Assembly (NCBI RefSeq): GCF_014203835.1
Contig: NZ_JACHJW010000001.1
Location: 6,956,501 to 7,020,500, forward strand
Length of the DNA stretch: 64,000 bases
Direction of reading: 5' to 3'
DNA from: Micromonospora polyrhachis
GTDB taxonomy: Bacteria > Actinomycetota > Actinomycetes > Mycobacteriales > Micromonosporaceae
Made by a program: the position numbers and the translations under genes. Below the pieces are notes generated by a model. That model saw only the letters and a program-made list of their open reading frames with translations. It was not told where the DNA came from and ran no database searches. Of this stretch, positions 1 through 8,317 are shown piece by piece (position 1 is the first letter of the stretch; each line of letters begins with the position of its first letter).

Positions 1-220
1 CGCCGAGAATGCCGGTGACCGTCCGTCCACCGTGGGCGGTGAGTAGGCCGATGCGCTCGCCGGTCCTCGTGCCGGCCTCGGTGAGTACGGCGGCGTAGCC
101 GCCAGCCTGAGCAGCCAGGTCAGCGTAGGTCAACACGCTGTCATCGCTGACAAGCACCGGGTTGTCCGGAAAGCGCTCAGCGATCTGGATGAAACGACTG
201 ATTGTTGTCGACTGTGTCAT
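1..220 (-). CDS. AMP-dependent synthetase / adenylation-domain protein (N-terminus only)
   Basis: Only the first 73 codons are inside the window; the gene continues beyond the left edge. The visible residues read MTQSTTISRFIQIAERFPDN and continue into LTYADLAAQA and a GERIGLLTAHG segment. This is the usual opening of ANL-superfamily enzymes (acyl-CoA synthetases and NRPS adenylation domains): an N-terminal helix, the 'LTYAEL' motif, then the 'GDRVA' strand. The family activates carboxylic acids as acyl-adenylates. The catalytic core is not visible, so substrate and partner domains cannot be called. The ATG at 220 is the only good start; no clear Shine-Dalgarno precedes it. The neighbouring MFS exporter may belong to the same function, but about 535 bp separate them. 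Confidence 0.75.
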   Translation of the reverse strand, partial: MTQSTTISRFIQIAERFPDNPVLVSDDSVLTYADLAAQAGGYAAVLTEAGTRTGERIGLLTAHGGRTVTGILG

Positions 221-755
221 CTCAGTACGGAAGCGTCACCCGACTGTCCACGGGCACGCGACACCCCACGCGGAAACGCGCAATCATGAATTTCCCCCAG
301 GCCTTCTAAAGTGGAACGCAGCCTAAGGCTCGGGAACTGGGCCTGGGGAAGAACCGGGGCAGATTTGACTGAAGGTATTACGTCTGCTTAGCCGTTTGAC
401 CGAAAGACCTAGGCCATTCGGCCCTGTTGACGACAAAAAATACGTCCAGACCCCAACCGAACCATACACGCCGCGAAGCCTTACGGTCACCCCGAGCGAC
501 ACCATTGCCAGCCGGCGCGAGCGTGACGAAACCGCCGTCAGACCAGAATTGAACGACAATCTCCGATAGATTATTCGAACTCGGGTCAGTGCGCCGACGG
601 ATGAAATCCTGACAAGTCTCGTTAGCCAGTTCTCGCTCACGCAGATCGGCTTCAATTCGCGGGCAATGCGACCCGCTGTCGCAAGGGTCTGCGTTCCGGC
701 ACGGTTCGTGCCGCCACCGGCACCGCCGGCCAGCGCGGGGTGGACCGAAGGTCGA
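221..755. other. 535-bp intergenic stretch, no convincing gene
   Basis: Between the adenylating-enzyme start and the MFS stop. The part around 340-660 is visibly less GC-rich than the flanks. An open frame on the minus strand (323-865) runs through it but overlaps the MFS gene, is Arg/Ser-rich without family resemblance, and is not believed. A short inverted repeat AGCCTAAGGCT lies near 321-331. The leftward promoter of the adenylating enzyme should lie here, but I cannot point to good -35/-10 boxes. Confidence 0.5.
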
Positions 756-2291
756 CTACCGGGCCGGGTCGCCGTTGGCGTTCCGGCCGTCGCCGTTGTT
801 GTCCTGCGGGTGTGGCCGAGAGGATCCTGCCGACGTGGTACCGGGTGCGTCGGGCCGGGTGGCATCAGCAGCAGGTGGGGTGAGTTCGGCCGGCGCGGCG
901 GTCATCTCCCGATAGGCGATCACCCCCACCAGGGCGGCCAGTAGGCCACCACCGAGGATCACCGGTCGAGTGCCATCGATGACTATCGAACTGTCCCAGA
1001 TCGTCACTGTCCGTGGCTTGATGAGGGTGACCAGCAGTGGTGCCAACGCTACCGAACAACCCGCCACGACCTTCAGCATGGACTGGTAGAGGGCGTTGAT
1101 CCGGCCACGCATCGCATCCTCGACCCGGGATCCGATGATCGTGGTGCCGGTCAGGAACGCCGCTCCCGCGCATGCCCCCACCGCCGCCACGGCGAGCATG
1201 GAGAAGGCCAGGTGTGGGGAGAACGCGACCGGGACCAGCCCCGCCCCCGCAGAGACGATCGCGATGCCGAACACGCGGTCGTGGGGCCACCAACGGGCGA
1301 GCTTCGGTGCCCCGAGGAGGCCGACAACCAGTCCCGCGAAGATCGACAGAAGCAGCAGTCCGAAGGCGGCCTGTCCGCCCAGCAGGCTCAGGGCGTAGGT
1401 CTGTGCGACGCCGACGATGGCCCCCCCGGCAGCGAACGCGCCCATCAGACCGACCAGCAGTCCGCGTACGAGCGGGGTGCGCCGGATGTAGGCGGCGCTG
1501 TCACGCAGCATCCGGCCGGCTCCCGGCCCGCTCGGCTGGCTGTCTCGTGCCCCGGCGGCGCTGGCCGGCTGCTGGCCCTCCCCCGCCGGGACGACGGCGG
1601 TGGGTCGCTGCGACAACTCGGGCAGCCGCACCGCAATGATCATCGCGCTGGTCAGGTAGAACAGCGCGGCGACGACGACGGCGATCCGGGTCAGCCCGAC
1701 CGCGTCCAGGAACTCCGGTGGCAGGCGCAGGGTGGTACCGGCACCGGTGATCAGGGTGAACAGGCCACCACCGACGAGTACGGCGATGCCGTATGTCATG
1801 ACCAGGCCCAACTGGGTGGCGGGCTCCATCTGGTCCGGCCGGCGCAGCAGGTTGGGTAGTGCGGCGTCCTTCGACGGAATCCACATGATCGCGGCGGCCT
1901 GGATCAGGAACGTGCCCGCGAAGATCCACCAGTAGCTACCCACGATCACGATCGAGATCAGCAGGGCAGCCCGCACCAGGTCGGCCACAACCATGATCAC
2001 GCGTCGGTTGAACCGGTCCGCGAGCAGCCCACCGATCGGCGCGAAGAGCAGTCCGGGTAACAGATTGGCGAACAGTACGCTACTGAACGCCACGTTCGCC
2101 CCCGTCGCGCTCGGGGCCAGGAGCCCGGCCAGCGCGGCCAGCGAGAGCAGCGCCAACCAGTCCGCGGCGCTACAGAAGCCGGTGACGATCCACAACCGGC
2201 GGAACGGTCCCAGCGCCAGCACCTGCCGCGCCCGTCGGATTGTGGACGCGTGTGCCTCCGGCAGCACGATTCCGGTGGCACCGGTCGCCAA
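756..2291 (-). CDS. MFS transporter (drug-efflux type)
   Basis: A 511-residue integral membrane protein with about twelve hydrophobic segments. The loop motif GGLLADRFNRR after the second helix (about residue 85-95) is the classical MFS motif A. A long Pro/Ala/Gly-rich hydrophilic stretch around residues 225-255 is the usual central cytoplasmic loop, and the C-terminal 50 residues are hydrophilic and probably disordered. The family exports small molecules using the proton gradient. The start is a TTG at 2291 preceded by a G-rich Shine-Dalgarno; an in-frame GTG at 2267 is the alternative. It probably has its own promoter, since a hairpin (2346-2369) separates it from the upstream amidohydrolase. 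Substrate unknown. Confidence 0.85.
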   Translation of the reverse strand: MATGATGIVLPEAHASTIRRARQVLALGPFRRLWIVTGFCSAADWLALLSLAALAGLLAPSATGANVAFSSVLFANLLPGLLFAPIGGLLADRFNRRVIMVVADLVRAALLISIVIVGSYWWIFAGTFLIQAAAIMWIPSKDAALPNLLRRPDQMEPATQLGLVMTYGIAVLVGGGLFTLITGAGTTLRLPPEFLDAVGLTRIAVVVAALFYLTSAMIIAVRLPELSQRPTAVVPAGEGQQPASAAGARDSQPSGPGAGRMLRDSAAYIRRTPLVRGLLVGLMGAFAAGGAIVGVAQTYALSLLGGQAAFGLLLLSIFAGLVVGLLGAPKLARWWPHDRVFGIAIVSAGAGLVPVAFSPHLAFSMLAVAAVGACAGAAFLTGTTIIGSRVEDAMRGRINALYQSMLKVVAGCSVALAPLLVTLIKPRTVTIWDSSIVIDGTRPVILGGGLLAALVGVIAYREMTAAPAELTPPAADATRPDAPGTTSAGSSRPHPQDNNGDGRNANGDPAR

Positions 2292-2345
2292 TGTCCCGCC
2301 CCCGCTAGTCCCGGCTCACTCCCACATGTGGGCCATCCGATGGCT

Positions 2346-2369
2346 CGGGACCTGCGTCAGCAGGTCCCG
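2346..2369. terminator. Hairpin after the amidohydrolase gene
   Basis: Perfect 10-bp stem (CGGGACCTGC / GCAGGTCCCG) with a 4-nt GTCA loop, about 80 bp downstream of the leftward amidohydrolase stop. No T-run, as is common for actinobacterial terminators. It would separate the catabolic cluster from the MFS gene. Confidence 0.6.
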
Positions 2370-2446
2370 ATCGTCCCGGCAGCATATCCGCCAACCGTCA
2401 CCGACCGAGCGGCACGGCCCACTCAGCCCTGGTACCGCGTGGGCCG

Positions 2447-3388
2447 TCAGCGCCCCAGAGCGGCGGCGGCGTTGGTGGTCGCCACCCGCTGGGCGAATTC
2501 GGCACCCCGGTGGGCAACCGCCGCCGGCGGGTCGTCGGTGCCCATCGGGAACGGCCAGTCGCTGCCCAACACCAGACGGTCGGCACCGAAGACCGACACG
2601 GCGAGGTCGACCACGGCCGGGTCGTGGGCCAGCGAATCGACGTAGAGCGCCCGTACCGCCTCGACCGGGGTCGGCGAGAGCACCGGTACGCCCGGCCGGG
2701 AGGTCACGTGCCCGCGCTCCCAACGTCCGACGACCATCGGCAGGCAGCCGCCGCAGTGCACCAGCACGATCCGGATTCCGGGGAAGTTGCTCAGCACCTC
2801 GCCGAAGACCAGTTGGGCGGCGGCAACCGTCGTCTCCATCGGGTTACCGAGCAGGTTGGCCAGGTAGTACGGTGCCAGCCGGTCGTCCGACGAGTGTGCC
2901 GGGTGCAGTTGCAGGGTACGGGCGTCCGCGTCGAGCCGTCGCCACAGCGGCCGTAGGTCCTCGGCGTCCAGCGCCATCGATCGGCCACCGGCGGCACCGA
3001 CCAGCCCCGCCCAGCGAGCATCCGCAGCTATCCGCTCGTATTCGGCGAGGGCCACCTCGGGGTGCTCCAACGGCAGGTACGCCAGCGGGGTGAGCCGGGG
3101 ACGACCGGCCACCGCCGCGAGCAGACCGTCGTTGACGGCGCGGGTCCAGTCCGCCGCGTCGGCGGCCGACAGCCGCTGCCGGTAGAACGGCGGCGGGACG
3201 CTCACCACTGCCTCGTCCAGACCGGCCGAGTCGAGGTACCGCTCAAGCCGCTCGGGGTGGTACAGGTCGGGCGGCCCGACCCGGCCGCCGTTGAGCAGGA
3301 CGACTCCGCTGTCGTCGACCTCGACCTCGGGCAGGTCGAAAGAGCGCAGGTCGGGGGCGAGGTGGGTGTGCATGTCTATGCCGGGCAC
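2447..3388 (-). CDS. ACMSD-type amidohydrolase (amidohydrolase_2 family)
   Basis: A 313-residue metal-dependent hydrolase or decarboxylase of the amidohydrolase superfamily, closest in pattern to 2-amino-3-carboxymuconate-6-semialdehyde decarboxylase. Visible metal-site motifs in order: the N-terminal HTH (DMHTHL, residues 5-10), LHPAHS in the middle, VLVHCGG on the next strand, and GSDWPFPMG near residue 275. The superfamily has a TIM barrel with one catalytic divalent metal. Members decarboxylate or hydrolyse ring-cleavage products of aromatic degradation, which fits the upstream genes. The start is a GTG at 3388 preceded by AAGGA at good spacing. It lies downstream of the GntR gene and may be co-transcribed with it. 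The exact reaction cannot be fixed. Confidence 0.8.
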   Translation of the reverse strand: MPGIDMHTHLAPDLRSFDLPEVEVDDSGVVLLNGGRVGPPDLYHPERLERYLDSAGLDEAVVSVPPPFYRQRLSAADAADWTRAVNDGLLAAVAGRPRLTPLAYLPLEHPEVALAEYERIAADARWAGLVGAAGGRSMALDAEDLRPLWRRLDADARTLQLHPAHSSDDRLAPYYLANLLGNPMETTVAAAQLVFGEVLSNFPGIRIVLVHCGGCLPMVVGRWERGHVTSRPGVPVLSPTPVEAVRALYVDSLAHDPAVVDLAVSVFGADRLVLGSDWPFPMGTDDPPAAVAHRGAEFAQRVATTNAAAALGR

Positions 3389-3480
3389 GAGCTTTCCTTA
3401 ACAGATGGTGGGACCGACCGCCGTCGGCATCCGATGTGTGGACGTCGACGGCGGCGCGATGGTGTCGTGTCGCGGGCGGC

Positions 3481-4251
3481 CTACCGGGCACCCCGGGGTC
3501 GGGGGGCCGCCTTGCTGGAACCGGACTTGCCGGGTGCGGCGTCGGCCGTCATCTTGGCGACGACCCGGTCCGCCGCGTGCTGGATATGGACCCGAACCGC
3601 GTGCACCGCGGACTCCACGTCATGCGCGATGCACGCTTCGAGGATGGCCCGGTGTTCGCGTACCCGGTCCTCGCTCTGGCGGGTCGGGGTGACCGTGGCG
3701 AACCGGTAGCGTTCGCTGTTCTCCCAGACCGGCTCCAAGCCGCGCAGCAGCCAACGGGATCCAGCTGCCCGGTAGATCGTGAAGTGGTATTCGGTGTGCG
3801 CCCTTCGTGCGGCGGGCACGTCGCCGCGTTCGGACGCGGCCAGGTGCTCGTCGAGGGCCGCCTGGGCGCGGCGGGCGTCGTCTGGGGTGAATCGGGCGGC
3901 GGCCCGTTCGATGAGCACCGACTCCATGGCGATTCGGGTCTCGTGGGTGTCGATGGCGTCCTCGACGGTCAGCGGCATGACCCAGGCGCCCTTGTGCTGG
4001 ACGACCTCTACCAGGCCGATGGCGGCCAGCCGACGGATCGACTCGCGCACCGGGCTCATACTCATGCCCAGTAGTTCGGCCATCTCGTTGAGGCGTAACG
4101 GCGTGCCGGCCGGCAGGCGGCCGGTGAGAATCGCCTCGTGCAGGGTCGCCGTGGCCGAGTCGACGAGGGTACGGTGCTGACCGCCGCTGGGAGGCACTCG
4201 GCTGTCATCGCTGACGTCGCTCAGGACTGCCCTACGATGCGTCACTGCCAA
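3481..4251 (-). CDS. GntR-family transcriptional regulator, FCD type
   Basis: A 256-residue regulator with an N-terminal winged helix-turn-helix (about residues 30-100, containing LRLNEMAELLGMSMSPVRES) followed by an all-helical FCD ligand domain rich in Asp, Arg and His (residues 105-235). FCD-type GntR proteins are usually repressors released by a small organic-acid metabolite of the pathway they control. It sits inside the catabolic cluster, between the fumarylacetoacetate-hydrolase-fold gene (197 bp upstream) and the amidohydrolase, so it is the natural candidate to regulate that cluster. The TTG at 4251 is preferred over the GTG at 4245 because a strong GGAGG lies 6 nt before it. Confidence 0.88.
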   Translation of the reverse strand: MAVTHRRAVLSDVSDDSRVPPSGGQHRTLVDSATATLHEAILTGRLPAGTPLRLNEMAELLGMSMSPVRESIRRLAAIGLVEVVQHKGAWVMPLTVEDAIDTHETRIAMESVLIERAAARFTPDDARRAQAALDEHLAASERGDVPAARRAHTEYHFTIYRAAGSRWLLRGLEPVWENSERYRFATVTPTRQSEDRVREHRAILEACIAHDVESAVHAVRVHIQHAADRVVAKMTADAAPGKSGSSKAAPRPRGAR

Positions 4252-4407
4252 TGTGTGCCTCCGGAAAACGCTGCTGGCGGATTCTCTCAGTGCCCTCGGT
4301 TGCGAGACATGCGCGACCTGCCCCTGGTACGGGTCCGTGCCCGTCGATTTCGCTAACGCACCGCGCCGTACGTGACGGCGTTGATTTTATCCAATACCGA
4401 ATGCCCT

Positions 4408-4436
4408 GCGGGGTGCGTGGAGCGCACACACCCCGC
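4408..4436. terminator. Hairpin after the FAH-fold gene
   Basis: Stem GCGGGGTG (4408-4415) pairing with CACCCCGC (4429-4436), extended by three inner pairs after one mismatch. In the leftward direction it follows the FAH gene stop and is followed by an AT-rich run around 4383-4395. It probably ends or attenuates the main catabolic transcript before the regulator gene. Confidence 0.5.
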
Positions 4437-4448
4437 CGGCCGATCGAC

Positions 4449-5330
4449 TCAGTGCAGTGTGGTGAGTGCGACCCGGTTGCGCAGTTCGCCCAGTCCACCC
4501 ACGCGAGTCACCACCACGTCGCCGTCGTGGAGGAACACCTGCGGGTCGCGGGCGTTTCCGATTCCACTGGGGGTACCGGTCAACACCACGTCCCCGGCCC
4601 GTAGGGTCATCCCCCAGCTCAGCTCGGCGATGATACGGGCAACCGAGAAGGCCATCTGCGCGGTGGAGGCATCCTGCAGCACCACGCCGTTGACCTCGCA
4701 CTGGATGCGCAGATCAGCCAGGTCAGGCACCTCGTCGACCGTGGTCAGCCAGGGACCGAGCGGCATGGTGGCGTCGATGCTCTTGCCCTTGAGCCACTGC
4801 CCGCCATGGGCCCGTTGCAGGTCTCGCTGGGAAACGTCGTTGGCGATACAGACCGCTGCCACGTGGGACATCGCGTCGGCCTCGCTGACCGATCGGCAGT
4901 CGGTGCCGATGACAAGCGCCAGTTCTGCCTCGTAGTCCCACTTACTGGAAATCTGCGGGTCATAGGCGATGTCGTCGTATGGGCCGATGACCGTATCGGG
5001 TCCCTTCGTGAAAAAGGTCGGGTGCTTGGGACGCTCCGGCGGATCCTGTCCCTCGCGCTTACCGGCCGACTCCTCGAAATGGTCCCAGTAGTTCCATCCC
5101 GTGCACAGGATGTCCCGGTTGAACCGACGCAACGGGGCGCCGAGGCGCACCTCGGACAACGGTACGACCGGTGCCCGCTCCCCGGCGGTGCGAACAGCGT
5201 CGAGTGCGTCCGCGCCACCGCGGATGGCGTCATCGACGGTGCCCGCCTCGACCGGCAGCACCGTGACGGTGCCGTCGCCGACGAGACCGATCCGGGGACC
5301 GGTCTCGCCCAGGACACTGGCGAGCCTCAT
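4449..5330 (-). CDS. Fumarylacetoacetate hydrolase-family protein
   Basis: A 293-residue enzyme of the FAH superfamily. Hallmarks in order: KGPDTVIGP, the metal-ligand segment WDYEAELALVIG (about residue 125-136), ANDVSQRDLQ, KGKSIDATMPLGPW, and the C-terminal VLTGTPSGIG turn. Members use a divalent metal to hydrolyse, hydrate or decarboxylate acylpyruvates and 2-oxo-diacids from aromatic meta-cleavage, homogentisate and related pathways. Its ATG overlaps the RidA stop (ATGA), so the two are translationally coupled. In context it likely acts late, on a ring-cleaved oxo-acid. Substrate not determined. Confidence 0.88.
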   Translation of the reverse strand: MRLASVLGETGPRIGLVGDGTVTVLPVEAGTVDDAIRGGADALDAVRTAGERAPVVPLSEVRLGAPLRRFNRDILCTGWNYWDHFEESAGKREGQDPPERPKHPTFFTKGPDTVIGPYDDIAYDPQISSKWDYEAELALVIGTDCRSVSEADAMSHVAAVCIANDVSQRDLQRAHGGQWLKGKSIDATMPLGPWLTTVDEVPDLADLRIQCEVNGVVLQDASTAQMAFSVARIIAELSWGMTLRAGDVVLTGTPSGIGNARDPQVFLHDGDVVVTRVGGLGELRNRVALTTLH

Positions 5331-5740
5331 CAGCTGTCCCGCTCGTCGTCGATCACGGCGATCGCGTTGATCTCGATCAGGTAGTCCTTGTTGACGAACT
5401 TCGAGACCTCCACCAGCGTCGAGGCGGGCGGTTCGGTGGTGAAGTACTGCCGGCGTACCTCGTGGATCGCCTGGAAGTCCTCCATGTTGCGCACGAAGAC
5501 GTCCACCCGGGCGATGTCGTCCAGGGTGCCGCCCGCCGCCTCCATCGCGGCCCGCAGGTTCTGGCAGACCTGGTGGGTCTGGGCGGTGATGTCGCCGACC
5601 CCGGTGACGCCTCCCTGCGCGTTGCGGGCGGTCATGCCGGAGACGAAGACCAGCCGACCCCGGGCGTTCACCGTCGTGGCCTGGGCGAAGTGGCCGTTGG
5701 GGACGGCCAGCTCGGGAGAGACAACCTGTTGCTTGGGCAT
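5330..5740 (-). CDS. RidA/YjgF-family protein (possible 2-aminomuconate deaminase)
   Basis: A 136-residue protein of the YjgF/YER057c/UK114 family, normally a trimer that hydrolyses enamines or imines to ketones and ammonia. Family features are the VFVSGMTARN strand near residue 31, RVDVFVRNM around residue 80, and a conserved Glu in KDYLIEINAIAV near the C-terminus. The extended strand before VFVSG and the position in a ring-degradation cluster resemble 2-aminomuconate deaminases, but the general RidA role cannot be excluded. It has a good AAGGAAG Shine-Dalgarno and is coupled to the downstream FAH-fold gene by a 1-bp ATGA overlap. Confidence 0.85.
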   Translation of the reverse strand: MPKQQVVSPELAVPNGHFAQATTVNARGRLVFVSGMTARNAQGGVTGVGDITAQTHQVCQNLRAAMEAAGGTLDDIARVDVFVRNMEDFQAIHEVRRQYFTTEPPASTLVEVSKFVNKDYLIEINAIAVIDDERDS

Positions 5741-5771
5741 GACACTTCCTTACTTCAAAGGGTGGTGCGAG

Positions 5772-6308
5772 TTAACGTGCGTCCTGCGGGTCCGTGTACC
5801 ACTCCGGCTGGGTGGGGTAGTGCGGCCCGTCGTAGATCTCGAGCAGGACGCTCTCCTCCTCGGCCAGGGTGGGGCCGTGCAGGCTGCCCTTCGGGTTCCA
5901 GTAGAAGGAACCCGGGGTGAGGGTCAGTCCGGTGGGCAGATAGGTATACCGGCCGCTGAGGCAGAACATGAACTGGTTCGACGCGTGCGAGTGGCGCAGT
6001 GGGATGCCCGCTCCCTTGACGAAGCGGACCAGCGAGATGGAGGCCTCGGTCTCCTCGTTGCGCCACAGTGCCTTGTGCGACAACCCGGCCAGGGTCTTGT
6101 CGGCCCAGTCGAGTTCGTCGGTCTGGAGCAGGATCTCCCGGAACCGGGCCAGCACCACCCCGCCCGGTCCCGGCACCAACTGCTCGCGGGAGCGGTCGGC
6201 CGCCTCGCCGCCGTAGTTCGACGGTTCGGAGAGGTTGTTGGCCCACTCCTGCGGGTCGACTCCGGCCGGCACCGGCGGGGCGGGAACGACCGACGGCTGC
6301 TCGGTCAC
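5772..6308 (-). CDS. Cupin protein, resembling 2,4'-dihydroxyacetophenone dioxygenase / ChrR-type cupins
   Basis: A 178-residue single-domain cupin. The metal-site region reads PLRHSHASNQFMFCLSGRYT (residues about 104-123), with His/His spacing and a downstream Gly turn like cupin motif 1. A later HGPTLAEEES segment supplies a motif 2 His. Cupins of this length and pattern include Fe-dependent C-C cleaving dioxygenases such as 2,4'-dihydroxyacetophenone dioxygenase, so it is a candidate ring or side-chain cleaving enzyme in this cluster. The start is taken as the GTG at 6308, which overlaps the upstream cupin stop as GTGA; a longer in-frame reading to 6347 would lie inside the other gene. The exact reaction is inference. 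Confidence 0.72.
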   Translation of the reverse strand: MTEQPSVVPAPPVPAGVDPQEWANNLSEPSNYGGEAADRSREQLVPGPGGVVLARFREILLQTDELDWADKTLAGLSHKALWRNEETEASISLVRFVKGAGIPLRHSHASNQFMFCLSGRYTYLPTGLTLTPGSFYWNPKGSLHGPTLAEEESVLLEIYDGPHYPTQPEWYTDPQDAR

Positions 6309-6676
6309 TGCGGTTCCTGTCCGGCGACGAGGTTCTCGCCGAGGCACTTGAGCTCGACGAGCCGGCTGCGGTAGCGGGTGGTGCCGTTGTTGGTGAGCAT
6401 GTGCACCTCCCCCGGTGCGCGGTAGACCACGCCACCGACCGACTCGTGCACCAGCCGCGGGTCACCGCCAGCGAGCGCGTCGATCCGGTTGTCGGCCGCC
6501 TCCAGTGCGATCACCAGGTACGGGTTGAGGTGGTGGTGCCACGGCTGCTGCTCGCCGGGCTCCAGGGTGATCTCCCAGACCCGCACCTCGTCGTTCTCGA
6601 AAACCACCTGCTGGCCGACGGCACCGAGCTTGACCTCGGTCCCGTCCGGTGCGGTCGCGTGACCGTAGTTGTCCAT
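6305..6676 (-). CDS. Small cupin-domain protein
   Basis: A 123-residue cupin. Motif 1 reads EPGEQQPWHHHLNPYLVIAL (residues about 39-58) and motif 2 appears as APGEVHMLTNNG (about 87-98), so both metal-binding His groups are present. It overlaps the next cupin by GTGA, and GAGAGGA precedes its ATG. Small cupins of this form occur beside catabolic oxygenases and beta-alanine degradation genes; their activity is often unknown. Two unlike cupins in tandem suggest either two subunits of one enzyme or two successive oxygen-dependent steps. Confidence 0.75.
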   Translation of the reverse strand: MDNYGHATAPDGTEVKLGAVGQQVVFENDEVRVWEITLEPGEQQPWHHHLNPYLVIALEAADNRIDALAGGDPRLVHESVGGVVYRAPGEVHMLTNNGTTRYRSRLVELKCLGENLVAGQEPQ

Positions 6677-6712
6677 CGTGGATCCTCTCGATTCTCCGTT
6701 GGCTGCTTCGGA

Positions 6713-8317
6713 TCAGGCCGCGTCGCGCGGCGGCGGGCAGCCGGTGGTCCGGGTGTATAGCTCGACCGCCTGTCCGGTGGAGATGGCGGGGTCGAAGGGG
6801 ACGATCGCGGCCACGTGCCCGTCCGGCCGGATCAGGACGAGCGTGTCGTCCTTGACGCCGAAACGACGGCGTACCCGGTCGCCGGGATCGAACAGGGCCC
6901 GGTCGCGTAGGCCCGAGTCGTGCGGGGCGTCCCACCGGCTGACCACGTAGTGGCGCAGGGCGGGCGAGTCCTGGGGCGGCAGCGCCGGCACCCGACGCGG
7001 GTCGGTGAAGTAGAGCGCGACGAAAGCGTCGGAGACCAGGTCGTGCAGGTGGACCGTCCCGGCTGGGCCGAAGACCGGCAGGTCGGGGCTGCGCGCCCCG
7101 GAGAGCACTGGCACCGGGTCGTCGCCGGCCGCCACCATGGACCAGTCGCCGGTGCCGTCGACGTCGAGGCGTACCCCGAGCATGCCCCGGGTGAACGCGT
7201 TGCCCCAGTTGCCGTCGGTCATCACGCCCGGGTCGTCCGCCCGCCGGGCCATGTAGGCCCGGGCGGCGGCGGCCATCGCGGCCGACCCCTTGGTGGCCAC
7301 CGGTTCCTGCTCGGTCTGGTAGCCGTCGAGCAACGCCGGCTCGGCCCAGCCACGCAACACCCAGGCCATCCGCCAGGGCAGGTTGGAGGCGTCCAGCACG
7401 CCGGTGTTCAGGCCCAGCGCCCACATCGGGGTGATCAGGTGGGCGGCGTCCCCGAGCAGGAACACCCGGCCGTCCTGCCACCGGTCGGCCACCCGCTGGT
7501 GCACGTTGTAGATGTTGGTGCCGACGATCTCCAGGGTCTTGGTGTCGCCGATGAACCGGCGGGCCTTGTCGACCAGTTCGTCCCGGGTCGGCTCCGCCTG
7601 CCCTGCCGGCAGCGGGTAGAGGAACCGCCAGCAGTGTGGCTGACGGACCAGGATCATCCACTCCTTCGGGTCACCGAAGTAGGCCAGGTACGGGTAGTCG
7701 CGCGGGTTCTCCACGTCCAGGTCGACCTTCAGGTCGACCAGCATGTAGCGCTCCTCGTAGGTCTGCCCCTCGACCACGGCGCCGATCTGGTCCCGGACGA
7801 CGGACCGGCCGCCGTCGCAGGCCAGCAGGTAGCGCACCGGCACGGTCCGCTCCCCCTCGAGTGTGGTCAGCCGGACGTCGACCCGGTCCGGGTGCTGGGT
7901 GAAGTCGAGCAGTCGGTGCCTCATGTGCAGCGCGCCCGGTGCGGCCTCGTCGAGCCGACGCCGCAGGATTGGCTCCAGTTCGTGCTGCGGAATGTTGATC
8001 ACGAACGGGAAGCGGGTGTCCTCGGTCAGCTCGCTGGTCCGGACGCTGAGCGTCTGGGTGTTGGTCGCCCGGTCCAGTTCGCCGATCTCGTCGATACGCA
8101 GCGATCCAGCCAGCACGTCGTCCAGGACGCCGTAGCGGTGCAGCACCTCCAGCGTACGGGTGAGGACGGTGCCAGCCTTGGTATCCAGGGAGAGCCGGTC
8201 GTCCTCCTCGAAGATCACCACAGGGATTCCGTAGTGGACGAGTCCCAACGCCGTCACCAGACCGACCGGTCCGGCCCCGACGATGCCCACCGGCAGCTGC
8301 TCGGTCGTGCCGCTCAT
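6713..8317 (-). CDS. FAD-dependent aromatic monooxygenase (PheA/TfdB/MhpA type)
   Basis: A 534-residue class A flavoprotein hydroxylase. The N-terminal dinucleotide-binding motif GIVGAGPVGLVTALGLVHYG is at residues 11-30. The second FAD motif FLLGDAAHLITPMWALGLNT lies near residue 285, and a C-terminal thioredoxin-like region follows as in phenol and 3-(3-hydroxyphenyl)propionate hydroxylases. Such enzymes use NAD(P)H and O2 to hydroxylate a phenol-type ring ortho to an existing hydroxyl. The SDR stop overlaps its ATG (ATGA), placing it in the same operon. It is the likely ring-activating step of this cluster. Confidence 0.88.
   Translation of the reverse strand: MSGTTEQLPVGIVGAGPVGLVTALGLVHYGIPVVIFEEDDRLSLDTKAGTVLTRTLEVLHRYGVLDDVLAGSLRIDEIGELDRATNTQTLSVRTSELTEDTRFPFVINIPQHELEPILRRRLDEAAPGALHMRHRLLDFTQHPDRVDVRLTTLEGERTVPVRYLLACDGGRSVVRDQIGAVVEGQTYEERYMLVDLKVDLDVENPRDYPYLAYFGDPKEWMILVRQPHCWRFLYPLPAGQAEPTRDELVDKARRFIGDTKTLEIVGTNIYNVHQRVADRWQDGRVFLLGDAAHLITPMWALGLNTGVLDASNLPWRMAWVLRGWAEPALLDGYQTEQEPVATKGSAAMAAAARAYMARRADDPGVMTDGNWGNAFTRGMLGVRLDVDGTGDWSMVAAGDDPVPVLSGARSPDLPVFGPAGTVHLHDLVSDAFVALYFTDPRRVPALPPQDSPALRHYVVSRWDAPHDSGLRDRALFDPGDRVRRRFGVKDDTLVLIRPDGHVAAIVPFDPAISTGQAVELYTRTTGCPPPRDAA

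Noticed and set aside
323-865. 180-codon minus-strand open frame near the left end
   Set aside because: Overlaps the 3' end of the MFS gene, is Arg/Ser-rich without family pattern, and has no ribosome-binding site.
1-2291. Biosynthetic gene cluster edge (adenylating enzyme plus MFS exporter)
   Set aside because: Only 73 codons of the adenylating enzyme are visible and the two genes are 535 bp apart; not enough to claim a cluster.
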